A stretch of 64,000 bases of DNA from Anaerolineales bacterium UBA2232 (GCA_002348045.1 DDYO01000023.1:1-64000), one strand, 5' to 3'. Counted from the first letter of the stretch, positions 35,248 to 45,101 are shown. Translations and numbers: made by a program. Notes: generated by a model from the sequence alone, not told the origin.

Positions 35248-36674
35248 AGGCCAGCGATCTTCCGCCCGTCAGCCAGGATAGCTGCAACCTGATCCCCTCG
35301 CGTCGTCTCGGTATAGATGCGTGCCAGGGGCTCAGTTCCCGAGAAACGGATCAGGAGCCACCCGCCGTCCTCTAGGATATATCGGAAGCCATCGAGGGCA
35401 TCCTGAGCAACGATCTTGAGGCCTCCAGCATTGGCTGGAGTGGCCTCCTTGAGACGAGCGATAGCCTGTTCCCGCTGGTCGGGCTGCAGCGCGATATCAA
35501 TTCGATCGTAATAGTGTGGACCCACCAGGGAAAAGACGTGTTCGATGAGTTGTGAGGGCGTCTTCTTGAGGCGGATCATGAGGTCCAGGAGGAACAGACC
35601 GGCCAGCACACCATCGCGCTCGGGGATATGACCGGCAAAACCAAAGCCGCCACTCTCTTCTCCTCCAAAAATCGCCCCGGTCTCCATCATCTTGGGGCCG
35701 ACATACTTGAAGCCAACGGGCGTCTCATGCACGGGAAGGTCATAGATCTTGGCGAGCTTGTTGGCCATCGACGTCGTCGTTACCGTCTTGACAATCGGGC
35801 CGCGCTTGCCGCGAACCTCCAGCAGGTACAACAAGAGCAGCGCATAGACCTGGAGCTGATTGACAAAGTGCCCGTTCTCGTCCATTAGCCCGATGCGATC
35901 CGCGTCTCCATCCAAGGCGAGCCCAACATGCCCCTGGTTCTGTGCGATTCCCGCGACCAGAGCAGCCAGGTTGTGAGCGATGGGTTCCGGGTTGTGCATG
36001 CCGGGGAAGAGCGGATTGCGCTGGTTGTTCAGCTCGACGAGCCGAATGTTGCCGCCCGACAGCAGCGCCGGAAAGTAGCCAATCCCTGCGCCGAACATGG
36101 CGTCGGCGATCACGGTGATGTCAGCAGCTTTGATCGCCTCGAGGTCAACCATCGTCGCCAGGTGCTCCAGGTATTTGGGTGCTGGATTGAAACGGACCAC
36201 GAGATCGCGCTTGAGTGCTTCGACCATAGACAAGCGATGAACCGACCCGCGGCCTTCCTGGATGTTGACAATGTTCTGCTCAAGAATGGCGACGATTTCA
36301 GGAGACGCGCTGCCGGCATACTCCGGCTTGACCTTGAAGCCGTTCCACGTGGCGGGATTGTGGCTCGAAGTGATCACCACCGCGCCGCCCGCTTTCTGAT
36401 CGAGGATGGCGTAGGAAATGGTCGGCGTAGGAGCCGGCCGGTCACAGAGGAAGACGGGGATTCCGTTTCCTGCCAGCACCTCAGCCGTTGCCGCTGCAAA
36501 GTCCTCGGACGCAAACCGGGTGTCGTAACCGATGACCAGCCCCTTCGCCGCCCCGCCGGTATCCTGCAGCCACTGGGCCAACGCCTGCGCGCAGATACGG
36601 ACGTTGTCAAAGGTATAGTCCTCGGCGATAAGGGCCCGCCACCCATCCGTGCCGAACTTGATCTTTGTGGCCAT
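35244..36674 (-). CDS. alpha-D-phosphohexomutase (phosphoglucomutase/phosphomannomutase)
   Basis: A 476-residue four-domain phosphohexomutase. The N-terminus IKFGTDGWRALIAEDY is typical, TSSHNP places the phosphoserine at S104, DGDADRIGLMDENG binds Mg, GGEESGG is the sugar-recognition loop and RFSGTEPLARIY the phosphate-binding loop. All four signatures are intact. It interconverts hexose 1- and 6-phosphates. Lying next to GDP-mannose 4,6-dehydratase, a phosphomannomutase role feeding GDP-mannose is attractive, but the loop does not settle Glc versus Man. No mannose-1-P guanylyltransferase gene is present in the window. Confidence 0.93.
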   Translation of the reverse strand: MATKIKFGTDGWRALIAEDYTFDNVRICAQALAQWLQDTGGAAKGLVIGYDTRFASEDFAAATAEVLAGNGIPVFLCDRPAPTPTISYAILDQKAGGAVVITSSHNPATWNGFKVKPEYAGSASPEIVAILEQNIVNIQEGRGSVHRLSMVEALKRDLVVRFNPAPKYLEHLATMVDLEAIKAADITVIADAMFGAGIGYFPALLSGGNIRLVELNNQRNPLFPGMHNPEPIAHNLAALVAGIAQNQGHVGLALDGDADRIGLMDENGHFVNQLQVYALLLLYLLEVRGKRGPIVKTVTTTSMANKLAKIYDLPVHETPVGFKYVGPKMMETGAIFGGEESGGFGFAGHIPERDGVLAGLFLLDLMIRLKKTPSQLIEHVFSLVGPHYYDRIDIALQPDQREQAIARLKEATPANAGGLKIVAQDALDGFRYILEDGGWLLIRFSGTEPLARIYTETTRGDQVAAILADGRKIAGL

Positions 36675-36689
36675 CAGTTGCCTGCCTCC

Positions 36690-37733
<1,044 letters not shown>

Positions 37734-37750
37734 CTATAGTGCCCCAGCTG

Positions 37751-38704
37751 TCAGGGCTTGATGTTTGACCGCCAGTAGTCCAGGATGTCGTGAAGGCTCT
37801 GCCGTAATGGGATCTCCACGCGCCAGCCGGTGAGGGAGTGAAACTTGGAACAATCCGCCACAATGTCTGGCACATCCGACGGTCGCAGCCGCGCCGGGTC
37901 CAGCTCGACGGTGAGTCGCGCCTTGCTGAGGGAGATGAGCTCGTCAAGGACCTGGCGGATGGAGACTGAACGTTCGGAGCCCAGATTGTAGACCTCTCCA
38001 GGTTCGCCCATCGTTATGGCGAGATGATAGGCTCGGACCATGTCTCGGACGTCGCTGATGTCGCGGCGCGCGTCCAAGTTGCCCACTCTGACAATGGGCT
38101 CTTGGAGTCCTACCTCAGCCTCGGCGATTTGCTTGGCAAAGGCGGAAGCAACGAAAACAGGGCTCTGCCCTGGCCCGATGTGGTTAAACGGCCTCACCCG
38201 CACAACGGGCAGGCCGTGGCTGGCATGATACTGGTACCCCAGCATGTCCTGTGCAACCTTGCTCACAGAATAAGGGCTGTTGGGTCGTAAGGTATTTGTC
38301 TCACGTATGGGCAACTCAGAGGGATAAACGATGCCGTACTCGTCGGCTGAGCCGACCACCAGAATGCGCGGCAGTGTTTCCAACGCAATGGCTGCGAGCA
38401 GGACATTCAACTGTCCCCGGATGTTGTTCTCCAGGGTATGCCAGGGGCTCTCCCATGAGGTTGGGACAAAAGCCTGTGCAGCCAGATGGAAGACATAGTC
38501 TGGTCGAATGGCGTGAAAGAGATCGGTGAGCGCGCGCAGGTCCATCAAGATGTCACTCACGTGCAGTTGAAGCTGCGACCGATAGGGAGCAGCGCGTCCC
38601 TCCACGAGGTCCAACCCATGGACTTCCCAGTTGGAGTTCTCGAGGAGATACTGTGCCAGGTGAGTACCGGCGAAGCCGCCAATTCCGGTGATAAGAGCTT
38701 TCAG
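37751..38704 (-). CDS. rmd: NAD-dependent epimerase/reductase, probable GDP-6-deoxy-D-lyxo-4-hexulose reductase
   Basis: An extended-SDR enzyme of about 317 residues. ALITGIGGFAGTHLAQYLL binds the dinucleotide, HLAAQAFVPTSWESP and VVGSADEYGIVYP line the active site, SPYSVSK is YxxxK and RPFNHIGPGQSP is typical of RMD/GMD-like reductases. The usual MKALITG start is replaced: the codon before AAAGCT is CTG (38704), 7 nt after GGGAGG. A TTG at 38764 would sit about 13 nt after the predicted transcript start with no ribosome site. A CTG start is therefore proposed. The product is likely GDP-D-rhamnose, made with Gmd; a GDP-6-deoxy-talose synthase is the main alternative. Confidence 0.85.
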   Translation of the reverse strand: MKALITGIGGFAGTHLAQYLLENSNWEVHGLDLVEGRAAPYRSQLQLHVSDILMDLRALTDLFHAIRPDYVFHLAAQAFVPTSWESPWHTLENNIRGQLNVLLAAIALETLPRILVVGSADEYGIVYPSELPIRETNTLRPNSPYSVSKVAQDMLGYQYHASHGLPVVRVRPFNHIGPGQSPVFVASAFAKQIAEAEVGLQEPIVRVGNLDARRDISDVRDMVRAYHLAITMGEPGEVYNLGSERSVSIRQVLDELISLSKARLTVELDPARLRPSDVPDIVADCSKFHSLTGWRVEIPLRQSLHDILDYWRSNIKP

Positions 38705-38784
38705 GATGTGACCTCCCGGGAGGATGCTACCAAGAGCCCGTCTCAGAGATGGGGCGCTGCGCAAATGTGCTGTGCTGGTTGCCC

Positions 38785-38813
38785 ATTATAGCGTCTGTGG
38801 GAAGGAACGCCAA
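38785..38813 (-). promoter_or_regulatory. sigma-70-like promoter of the minus-strand glycan run
   Basis: Minus-strand TTGGCG, a 17-bp spacer, then TATAAT. It sits about 80 nt upstream of the reductase start and nothing else lies between, so it probably drives the whole rmd-gmd-mutase-glycosyltransferase run. Confidence 0.75.
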
Positions 38814-38820
38814 ACATAAG

Positions 38821-38841
38821 AACCAGCGCACTGCGCTGGTT
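38821..38841. other. perfect palindrome upstream of the glycan promoter
   Basis: A 10-bp inverted repeat AACCAGCGCA / TGCGCTGGTT with a single central base. It lies 8 bp upstream of the -35 box at 38808-38813. The position and tight symmetry suit a dimeric regulator site; there is no T-tract to make it a terminator. It could also be a small structured element between two minus-strand runs. Confidence 0.45.
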
Positions 38842-38912
38842 CAGCGTGTCCCGGTTCCGCCGGCTTGAAAGCTTGATAATCCGCATTCAAATGAGTGGAA
38901 CGAGCCTGCTAT

Positions 38913-38946
38913 CAACAGGGGGCAGATTGCGGCCTGCCCCCTGTTG
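38913..38946 (-). terminator. hairpin after ahcY
   Basis: A perfect 12-bp stem CAACAGGGGGCA / TGCCCCCTGTTG with a 10-nt loop, about 10 nt past the ahcY stop on the minus strand. There is no U-run after it, so it may act as a weak or factor-assisted terminator, or as an mRNA 3'-end stabiliser. Confidence 0.6.
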
Positions 38947-38956
38947 AGAAAGTGCG

Positions 38957-40222
38957 CTATGTCCCCTCTTCCCACGATTCGAGATACTTGGCCTGTTTGG
39001 GGGTGAGGGTGTCTATGGAGATACCCATCGCATGTAGCTTCAGGCGTGCGACGGTGCTGTCGATGTCGGCCGGTACGCTGTAGACGCGCTTCTCCAGCGA
39101 GGCCGCGTTCTTGACAATGAACTCGGCGCACAGGGCCTGATTGGCAAAACTCATGTCCATGACGCTGGCCGGATGTCCTTCGGCAGCAGCCAGGTTCACG
39201 AGGCGGCCATCGGCCAGGAGTGAGATGCGGCGTCCATCTGACAACGTGTACTGATCAACAAAGTCGCGCACCCGGCTCTTGGACACCGACAGGGCCTCTA
39301 ACGCAGGGATGTTGATCTCGACATTGAAATGACCCGAGTTGGCCAGGAGAGCGCCATCCCGCATGACCTCGAGATGCGCCTGATCAACAACGTGTGTGTT
39401 GCCGGTTGACGTAATGAACAGGTCACCCACCTTGGCCGCTTCCAGCATCGGCAGGACCGCATAGCCGTCCATAACGGCTTCGAGGGCCCGAAGTGCATCG
39501 ACCTCAGTGATGATCACGTGCGCCCCCATGCCCCGGGCGCGCGTGGCGATGCCGCGACTGCACCAACCGTAACCAGCCACAACCACCTTCTTGCCGGCCA
39601 GCAAGACGTTGGTGGCGCGGATGATGCCGTCGATGGTGGATTGCCCTGTACCGTAGCGGTTATCAAACAAGTGCTTGGTCATGGCGTCGTTGACGGCGAT
39701 GATGGGATAGCGGAGCACACCATCGCGGGCCATGGCGCGCAGGCGGATGACTCCCGTGGTGGTCTCCTCCGTTCCAGCAATGACGTGGGGGAGAAGGTCC
39801 GTGCGTTGCTTGTGCAGCGTCGAGACGAGATCTGCTCCATCGTCCATGGTGAGCTGGGGCTTGAGGGCCAGGGCACTATCGATGTGCTGGTAGTAGGTCT
39901 GGTTGTCCTCGCCTTTGATGGCAAATGTGGGTACCTCTAACTGGGCAACCAGAGCCGCCGCTACATCATCCTGCGTCGACAGGGGATTCGAGGCACAGAG
40001 GGTGACATCGGCTCCTCCTGCTTTGAGGGTCCGCATCAGGTTCGCCGTCTCAGTCGTCACGTGCAAACAGGCTGTTATACGCTTGCCTGACAGGGGGCGC
40101 TCATGCGCGAAGCGCTCCCGGATCAAACGCAAGACAGGCATCTCGCGCTCTGCCCATTCGATGCGCGAAACTCCGCGCTCGGACAGCGCCAGGTCCTTCA
40201 CATCGTAAGATTGGTTGACCAT
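38957..40222 (-). CDS. ahcY: adenosylhomocysteinase
   Basis: A 421-residue SAH hydrolase. The N-terminal half has [20 protein letters not shown] and [15 protein letters not shown], the latter the SAH-binding loop; [20 protein letters not shown] is the NAD-binding glycine loop; [10 protein letters not shown] and NSGHFNVEI follow. The end YLESWEEGT is of the shorter archaeal/thermophile type. ATG at 40222 is preferred over 40225 because AAGGAG lies 4 nt away instead of 1. It splits SAH into adenosine and homocysteine, so it completes the methyl cycle with the MAT, kinase and MetE-like enzymes encoded upstream in the same operon. Confidence 0.96.
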   Translation of the reverse strand: MVNQSYDVKDLALSERGVSRIEWAEREMPVLRLIRERFAHERPLSGKRITACLHVTTETANLMRTLKAGGADVTLCASNPLSTQDDVAAALVAQLEVPTFAIKGEDNQTYYQHIDSALALKPQLTMDDGADLVSTLHKQRTDLLPHVIAGTEETTTGVIRLRAMARDGVLRYPIIAVNDAMTKHLFDNRYGTGQSTIDGIIRATNVLLAGKKVVVAGYGWCSRGIATRARGMGAHVIITEVDALRALEAVMDGYAVLPMLEAAKVGDLFITSTGNTHVVDQAHLEVMRDGALLANSGHFNVEINIPALEALSVSKSRVRDFVDQYTLSDGRRISLLADGRLVNLAAAEGHPASVMDMSFANQALCAEFIVKNAASLEKRVYSVPADIDSTVARLKLHAMGISIDTLTPKQAKYLESWEEGT

Positions 40223-40282
40223 CATGCTCCTTGTGGATTAGGGTGTACCGATGCTCTGGTGAGTGTCGCCAGAGCACCACTA

Positions 40283-41488
40283 TTACCAAACACAGAACTC
40301 ACCACGGGTAAGTCTCTGGGTAAAGTTGTAGATGTCCGCCAACTCTCGCTCCATCACCTCTTCGACTGGCCGGCGCACGTCCTCCAGCTGGACGCCTGGC
40401 GCCAGCAGCATCTGGGCTGAGGCGATGAGTGGCTGGTCGATGGGCTGACCGATCTGACTACAGAGCCAGACATAGATCTCGGCGATTCCCGGCACCGTAG
40501 TGTAGACCTGGTTGGCAATGGTGTGGGTGAGGAAGGTATAGATCTTGCCCACATGGCTGATGGGATTCTTGCCCGCTGCAGCCTCGGTGCTCATGGGCCG
40601 GTTGAGGGCAATGACCCCATTGACCTTGTTGCCGCGTCCGACCTGGCCGCAGTCCCCTCCCTCGGCCGAAGTGCCCAACACCGTCAGGTACATGCCGTCT
40701 TCTCCGCGGCCCTGTACGTCGAGGGTGTTCAGGTCAATCGTTATTCGGTCAAAGGCAAGGTTCTGGTCTGCGACGTATCGCTCAATAGCTGCCCTGATCT
40801 CCGCCTTACGGCCAAAATAGTCGTCTTCGCTGGCTACGAAACGATCCACAAAGGCCATGGCTACGGTCAGGGTCAGGTGACGGTGGCGGCGAAACCCCAT
40901 TACTTTGATGTCTTCTCCCGACTCGGGAAACGCGGACTTGAACTCCGGGGAGTTGAGATATCGTTCGGTCGCAAGGACAATCCTCTCTGTTGCCGTAAAG
41001 GGGGCGTAGCCAACAGCAGCGGACGTATCGTTGGCGCCGATGACCTCTCGATCAAAGATATCGGTGAGCTCGGGCGATCCCGGCTTGATCTCGTTCTGGA
41101 ACCGCATGTGCACCTGCGGCTCGACAAATCGGAGGTTCTTGCGCAGCCAGTCGTGGGCGGTGGCCACGGCAATATCGCCCACGGGGACCGTCTTTCCCTG
41201 AACCTCGTAGATGGCGCGGTCGCCCATGACCAACAGCATGGACTCATCAACCTTGCCACCGCCGATCCGGGGTGAGGTCTTCCCGGCGACTAGCATGCCC
41301 TTGTCGATATTGTGGTGTACTACCCGACCAAAGGTGTTCAAATACTCGCGACAGAGGGCAACAGAGATTTCTTCCATGATGGCATCGCAGATGGAGTCGG
41401 GATGACCGCGTCCCTTGCGCTCCACCAGCTCCACGGCTTGGGCTTCCACGGGGATATTGCGGAGGCTCTCTACGGTTATATTCCTCAT
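40283..41488 (-). CDS. archaeal-type S-adenosylmethionine synthetase
   Basis: A 401-residue protein of the archaeal MAT family, which has little similarity to bacterial MetK. RKGRGHPDSICDAIMEEIS is the N-terminal signature with the catalytic His-Pro-Asp, VAGKTSPRIGGGKV and EVIGANDTSAAVGYAPFTATE follow, and LGTSAEGGDCGQVGRGNKVN and RPMSTEAAAGKNP are further conserved blocks. It forms SAM from methionine and ATP. The ATG has a GGGAAAAGGA region just upstream. No standard bacterial metK is seen in the window. It stands between the PfkB kinase gene (125 nt gap) and ahcY (about 60 nt gap), within the run led by the SAM riboswitch. Confidence 0.93.
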   Translation of the reverse strand: MRNITVESLRNIPVEAQAVELVERKGRGHPDSICDAIMEEISVALCREYLNTFGRVVHHNIDKGMLVAGKTSPRIGGGKVDESMLLVMGDRAIYEVQGKTVPVGDIAVATAHDWLRKNLRFVEPQVHMRFQNEIKPGSPELTDIFDREVIGANDTSAAVGYAPFTATERIVLATERYLNSPEFKSAFPESGEDIKVMGFRRHRHLTLTVAMAFVDRFVASEDDYFGRKAEIRAAIERYVADQNLAFDRITIDLNTLDVQGRGEDGMYLTVLGTSAEGGDCGQVGRGNKVNGVIALNRPMSTEAAAGKNPISHVGKIYTFLTHTIANQVYTTVPGIAEIYVWLCSQIGQPIDQPLIASAQMLLAPGVQLEDVRRPVEEVMERELADIYNFTQRLTRGEFCVW

Positions 41489-41613
41489 CGTCCTTTTCCC
41501 TCTCTACAGCTGTCTGTGCAGCCTGTACCTTGAAGGGCGCGGAGTGAACTGGGTGAAAGCCCTCGCCGCGACCAACGACCGCGCACACCAGCCCTGAAAC
41601 ACTGACGCCTTGG

Positions 41614-42528
41614 CTAGAAACAGGTGAATCTCTTGAATTCCTCGTATCGTGTTGTGATCTCCGCTGCGTTTAGCTCAGCCAGCCGTGACACGCCAAAGTC
41701 CTCGACGGTATAAGACGCCACGACGCTGCCATGGATGATGGCGCGCCGGATGTCGTCTGGCTCCAGGCTCTGCTGGCGAGCCAGGTAACCAATGAACCCA
41801 CCGGCAAATGAATCGCCAGCACCCGTCGGATCGCTGATCTTTTCCAGGGGATACGCGGGCGCAAAGAAGAAGGAGTTGATGGGGCTGTTGCCGTTCGCGA
41901 ACATCACGGCGCCGTACTCGCCCTTCTTGACGACCAAGGCTTTGGGCCCCTGACTCAAGATCTTGCGGGCTGCCCGCATCAGGCTGAAAGTGTTGGCATA
42001 TTGACGCGCTTCAGCCTCGTTTATGAGGACGATGTCTACTGCAGAGATGGCCTTGCTCAATTCATCCTTGCGGTAATTGATCCAGTAATTCATCGTGTCC
42101 AGCGCCGTCAGACGCGGCTTGCGGACCTGTGCGAGAACCTGCAACTGAAGAACGGGGTCAATATTCGCCAGAAAGACGTATTCGGCGTCACGGTAAGACT
42201 CGGGGAGGTCAGGGCGAAAAGTGCCAAACACGTTGAGTTGGGTGTCGAGAGTCTCCGCCGAGTTTAGGTCGTAGCCGTAGCGTCCTGTCCAGCGGAAGGT
42301 CTTTCCCTCGGCAATCTGTAGTCCAGCGGTATTGACGCCCCTGGTCTGCAAGAAGTCGATATGGTGTTGCGGAAAGTCGGTACCAACGACGGCGACCAGA
42401 TTGACTTGATCGTACAAACGCGCAGCAGCGGAGAAATACGTGGCCGAGCCCCCGAGGACCTCATCGGCTTGCCCGAAGGGCGTCTGGATAGAGTCTAGCG
42501 CAACTGATCCAACGACGAGAATGCTCAA
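41614..42528 (-). CDS. PfkB-family kinase (adenosine or methylthioribose kinase candidate)
   Basis: A 304-residue ribokinase-like enzyme. VVGSVALDSIQTP opens the fold, EVLGGSATYFSAAARL is the substrate-side glycine motif and SDPTGAGDSFAGGFIGYLA the ATP-binding/catalytic region with the base Asp. TTG start overlapping the upstream TGA (TTGA), preceded by GGAG. In this operon a kinase is needed either to recycle adenosine released by AhcY or to phosphorylate methylthioribose for the MtnA enzyme. The sequence alone does not decide between them. Confidence 0.82.
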   Translation of the reverse strand: MSILVVGSVALDSIQTPFGQADEVLGGSATYFSAAARLYDQVNLVAVVGTDFPQHHIDFLQTRGVNTAGLQIAEGKTFRWTGRYGYDLNSAETLDTQLNVFGTFRPDLPESYRDAEYVFLANIDPVLQLQVLAQVRKPRLTALDTMNYWINYRKDELSKAISAVDIVLINEAEARQYANTFSLMRAARKILSQGPKALVVKKGEYGAVMFANGNSPINSFFFAPAYPLEKISDPTGAGDSFAGGFIGYLARQQSLEPDDIRRAIIHGSVVASYTVEDFGVSRLAELNAAEITTRYEEFKRFTCF

Positions 42529-43589
42529 GACGTGATCTCCTTGGCAGTAGTGACGTAACGGGTGCGCATCTCAGCAGATACGGCGGCGGTGAGTTCCAGG
42601 ACGCTCTCTGCGGTTGCTGGATCGAGAGAACCAGTTCCACAGGATGGCATGACCAGCCCCGCGTTGAGAAGCTTGTCCAGCGAAACCCCCTTGTCTACGA
42701 GAAGACCTAGCGCCTCGTGAAGACGATCAACAAGCGCCTCTGCAGTCTCGCCCTCCACGGAGGGGCTTGCTGGAACAATGCCCCAGGCGATGATCCCACC
42801 GCGGTCCAGAAAACCCGCTACGGCCTCTGGGTAGAGCGCCAGCGACTCGGCATAGTCAAAGGCGTCGAGGTGAAGGATATCCACCGAGGTTTCCAGCAGC
42901 ACGGACCAATCAGTGTTGCCACAACAGTGGATGCCCTTGAGTCCACTGATGCCGGCAAAGACTTCCTCCAGCAAACTGACAACCTGGGCGCGCTCCAGCG
43001 ACACGTATCCAGAGCCGAACGCGCTGAGGTAAGGTTCATCGACAAAGAGAATGGTCCGCGGTCCGAATGACTGGAGCTGAAGCTCCTGCCAGCTGGCCCG
43101 CAACCTGAGGTGCTTGGCCACCGCATCGGCCAGGATTTCGTCGTACAGCACTGGCCGGCGGTTTTCGTCCGAGACCGTCAGTCCCCAGCTGATTGGGCCC
43201 GTGATCTGCCCCTTGATTGCCACAGGAGGCGTCATCAGCAGCCCTTCGCTGCCCAGCAGGTGATAGAGCCCGGCGGCTTCCTCCGGGGACATTGCGCCGT
43301 ACTCCAGGTCGTTCTGAAGGTAGGCCAGGTACAGGCGTTCCAGTCCAGGCTCCAGATTCCGGTTACGGTCAACGAATGTCCGCTCCGCAACGAGATCCAC
43401 GACAATGCCTGGGAATCCCTGGGCGAACTGGGCATACATGTTTTCCTGGTAGGAGCGATGGGGTAGTTGCGGCCAGGCGGGGATATGGGGCAGATACTGG
43501 ATCACCCAGTCCCAGGCTGTTGCCGGATGCGCCAGGGGCAGGCTGCCTGCCATGGTGGCCATCCATCCGGGCACAAAAGGTTCAGGCAC
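42525..43589 (-). CDS. core MetE-like cobalamin-independent methionine synthase
   Basis: A 354-residue protein equal to the C-terminal catalytic half of MetE. The start of the barrel is WMATMAGSLPLAHP, FVDEPYLSAFGSG supplies the conserved Asp-Glu, and the zinc ligands are in GIHCCGNTDW (His, Cys) and MPSCGTGSL (Cys). The N-terminal folate-binding half of full MetE is absent, as in archaeal/core MetE proteins that take methyl groups from a corrinoid or other donor. GTG at 43589 is preferred; AAGGGGG lies about 6 nt upstream and it overlaps mtnA by 8 nt, whereas longer frames overlap by 35-65 nt. It would re-methylate homocysteine in this operon; the methyl donor is not known. Confidence 0.8.
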   Translation of the reverse strand: MPEPFVPGWMATMAGSLPLAHPATAWDWVIQYLPHIPAWPQLPHRSYQENMYAQFAQGFPGIVVDLVAERTFVDRNRNLEPGLERLYLAYLQNDLEYGAMSPEEAAGLYHLLGSEGLLMTPPVAIKGQITGPISWGLTVSDENRRPVLYDEILADAVAKHLRLRASWQELQLQSFGPRTILFVDEPYLSAFGSGYVSLERAQVVSLLEEVFAGISGLKGIHCCGNTDWSVLLETSVDILHLDAFDYAESLALYPEAVAGFLDRGGIIAWGIVPASPSVEGETAEALVDRLHEALGLLVDKGVSLDKLLNAGLVMPSCGTGSLDPATAESVLELTAAVSAEMRTRYVTTAKEITS

Positions 43590-44646
43590 CAGAACCCCCT
43601 TGCTTTGCTTCGGCATCGGCTTTGGCGCGCTTGAGGCCGGCCCCAAATGGGGGATAGATGATGCCTTCCTCAGTGATGATGCCCGTTACATAGCGGTGTA
43701 GGGTGATGTCAAAAGCAGGATGAGCGGCAGGAAAACCCTCGGGTGCAATGGCTACGCCACGGAAGCGGGTGACTTCCTCAGGGTCTCGCTCCTCGATGGG
43801 GATGCTGGCGCCGCGCGGGACGGTCAGGTCAACAGTCGAAGTGGGGGCAAGGGAGTAGAAAGGGATCCCATTCTCTTTGGCGAGCACTGCCAGGGAGTAT
43901 GTACCGATCTTGTTGGCGACGTCTCCGTTGGCAGCGATGCGGTCCGCGCCCAGGAACACGATGTCCACCTTTCCACGGGACATAAAGTGACCGGCCATGT
44001 TGTCGGTGATCAGGGTAGCCGGAATCCCTGCCTGCTGAAGCTCCCATGCCGTTAGGCGTGCGCCCTGCAGGAATGGACGGGTTTCGTCTACCCAGACGTG
44101 AACACGTCTGCCCTCCTGATGAGCGACTCGTATGGGTGCCAGGGCGGTACCAAAATCCACGGTGGCCAGCGCACCGGCGTTGCAGTGGGTGAGGATGTTC
44201 ATACCATCTTCGATCAAAGCCGCCCCGTACGCCCCGATGCGCTTGTTGGTCTCCACGTCCTCATCGGCAATCAATTGCGCTTCCCGCACCACGGCACGGA
44301 CCACCTGCTCAGCCGTGATCCACTTGCGGTCATAGGCTACTGAAGTCATGCGCTTGATGGCCCAGAACAGATTGACAGCGGTGGGGCGGGTCTTGCCCAA
44401 GACATCGGCTGCTCTTGCGACGGTCGCCAGGACATCATCTCTCTGATGGCCCGTACAGCGGACCGCAGCGAGGGCAATGCCATATGCGGCAGCAGCTCCG
44501 ATAGCGGGCGCCCCCCGGATCTTCATAGTCTTGATGGCGTCGGCGACGTCGTGGTAGTCAGCGTACTCCAGGATGACGGTCTCCTGCGGTAGGCGGAGTT
44601 GGTCAATCATCCTTACGATACCATCGTCCCATTCAATGGTGCGCAT
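43582..44646 (-). CDS. mtnA: S-methyl-5-thioribose-1-phosphate isomerase
   Basis: A 354-residue MtnA/eIF2B-like protein. IRGAPAIGAAAAYGIALAA near residue 48 is the phosphate-binding region, ILTHCNAGALATVDFGTAL holds the catalytic Cys, ETRPFLQGARLTAWEL is conserved, and IVFLGADRIAANGDVANKIG carries the catalytic Asp. It converts MTR-1-P to MTRu-1-P in methionine salvage. The ATG at 44646 has AGGAG 6 nt upstream and lies just after the riboswitch terminator; longer frames would start inside the terminator. No mtnB/C/D or mtnP genes are present here, so the salvage route may be incomplete locally or feed another shunt. Confidence 0.95.
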   Translation of the reverse strand: MRTIEWDDGIVRMIDQLRLPQETVILEYADYHDVADAIKTMKIRGAPAIGAAAAYGIALAAVRCTGHQRDDVLATVARAADVLGKTRPTAVNLFWAIKRMTSVAYDRKWITAEQVVRAVVREAQLIADEDVETNKRIGAYGAALIEDGMNILTHCNAGALATVDFGTALAPIRVAHQEGRRVHVWVDETRPFLQGARLTAWELQQAGIPATLITDNMAGHFMSRGKVDIVFLGADRIAANGDVANKIGTYSLAVLAKENGIPFYSLAPTSTVDLTVPRGASIPIEERDPEEVTRFRGVAIAPEGFPAAHPAFDITLHRYVTGIITEEGIIYPPFGAGLKRAKADAEAKQGGSGA

Positions 44647-44667
44647 TGAATCTCCTATCATCGGCAC

Positions 44668-44692
44668 AAAAAATCTCTCCCGATGGGAGAGA
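44668..44692 (-). terminator. riboswitch-controlled intrinsic terminator
   Basis: On the minus strand an 8-bp stem TCTCTCCC / GGGAGAGA with a 3-nt ATC loop, followed by six T. It stands between the SAM-I aptamer and the mtnA ribosome site, the position expected for attenuation. The upstream GAGAGGG of the aptamer 3' arm can pair with CCTTCTC, giving a plausible antiterminator. Confidence 0.85.
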
Positions 44693-44706
44693 AGGTCCAC
44701 GCTTCC

Positions 44707-44864
44707 CTCTCATCTATCAGGCCACGGAACCACTGGTACACCCATTTGGCCTGCCGGACTTGGCACCGCTACGGGATTTGATGAGCGGCAGTTCGCCATC
44801 TCCTCAACTCCGATCGGTTGCCGGGGCTTCAAAGGGCCGGTCCCTCCACCCCTCTGGATAAGAG
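44707..44864 (-). ncRNA. SAM-I (S-box) riboswitch
   Basis: The minus strand reads CTCTTATCCAGAG, then GGTGGAGGGA, GGCCC, TGAAGCCCCGGCAACC, a variable arm, GGTGCCAAGTCC, GGCAG and a closing GATAGATGAGAG. These match the S-box consensus blocks, with the P1 stem formed by CTCTTATC and the final GAT...GAGAG. SAM binding should stabilise P1 and let the downstream terminator form, shutting off mtnA, metE-like, pfkB, MAT and ahcY. The core blocks are intact and the promoter and terminator are correctly placed on either side. Confidence 0.93.
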
Positions 44865-44897
44865 TTATCTTGGCATATTCTTCTGAATGACGGCGCC

Positions 44898-44926
44898 ATA
44901 TTAGCATAGCTGCCGTAGATTGTCAA
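44898..44926 (-). promoter_or_regulatory. consensus promoter of the SAM-cycle operon
   Basis: Minus-strand TTGACA, a 17-bp spacer, then TAATAT. The transcript would start about 25 nt before the riboswitch aptamer. Confidence 0.8.
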
Positions 44927-45041
44927 AGAGAGGGAATCGGCTCAGAGACTGGCAAGCACAAGCTGGAATCGTAGGACGACTGGATGGGGGGGTAGCCAAA
45001 GGTGACCGGCGCCAGCAGAAAGCTGCGGTATTGGAGAACGA

Positions 45042-45070
45042 TTGGCGCCCCTGACGTTATGGTATACAAT
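45042..45070 (+). promoter_or_regulatory. sigma-70-like promoter of the DUF488/RecQ set
   Basis: TTGGCG, a 17-bp spacer, then TACAAT. The -35 is also an in-frame TTG, so the apparent longer reading frame from 45042 would begin inside the promoter; the start at 45102 is preferred. It is back-to-back with the SAM operon promoter. Confidence 0.65.
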
Positions 45071-45101
45071 GGGATACACAGATTGGCAGGTTGCGCGTGC
45101 T

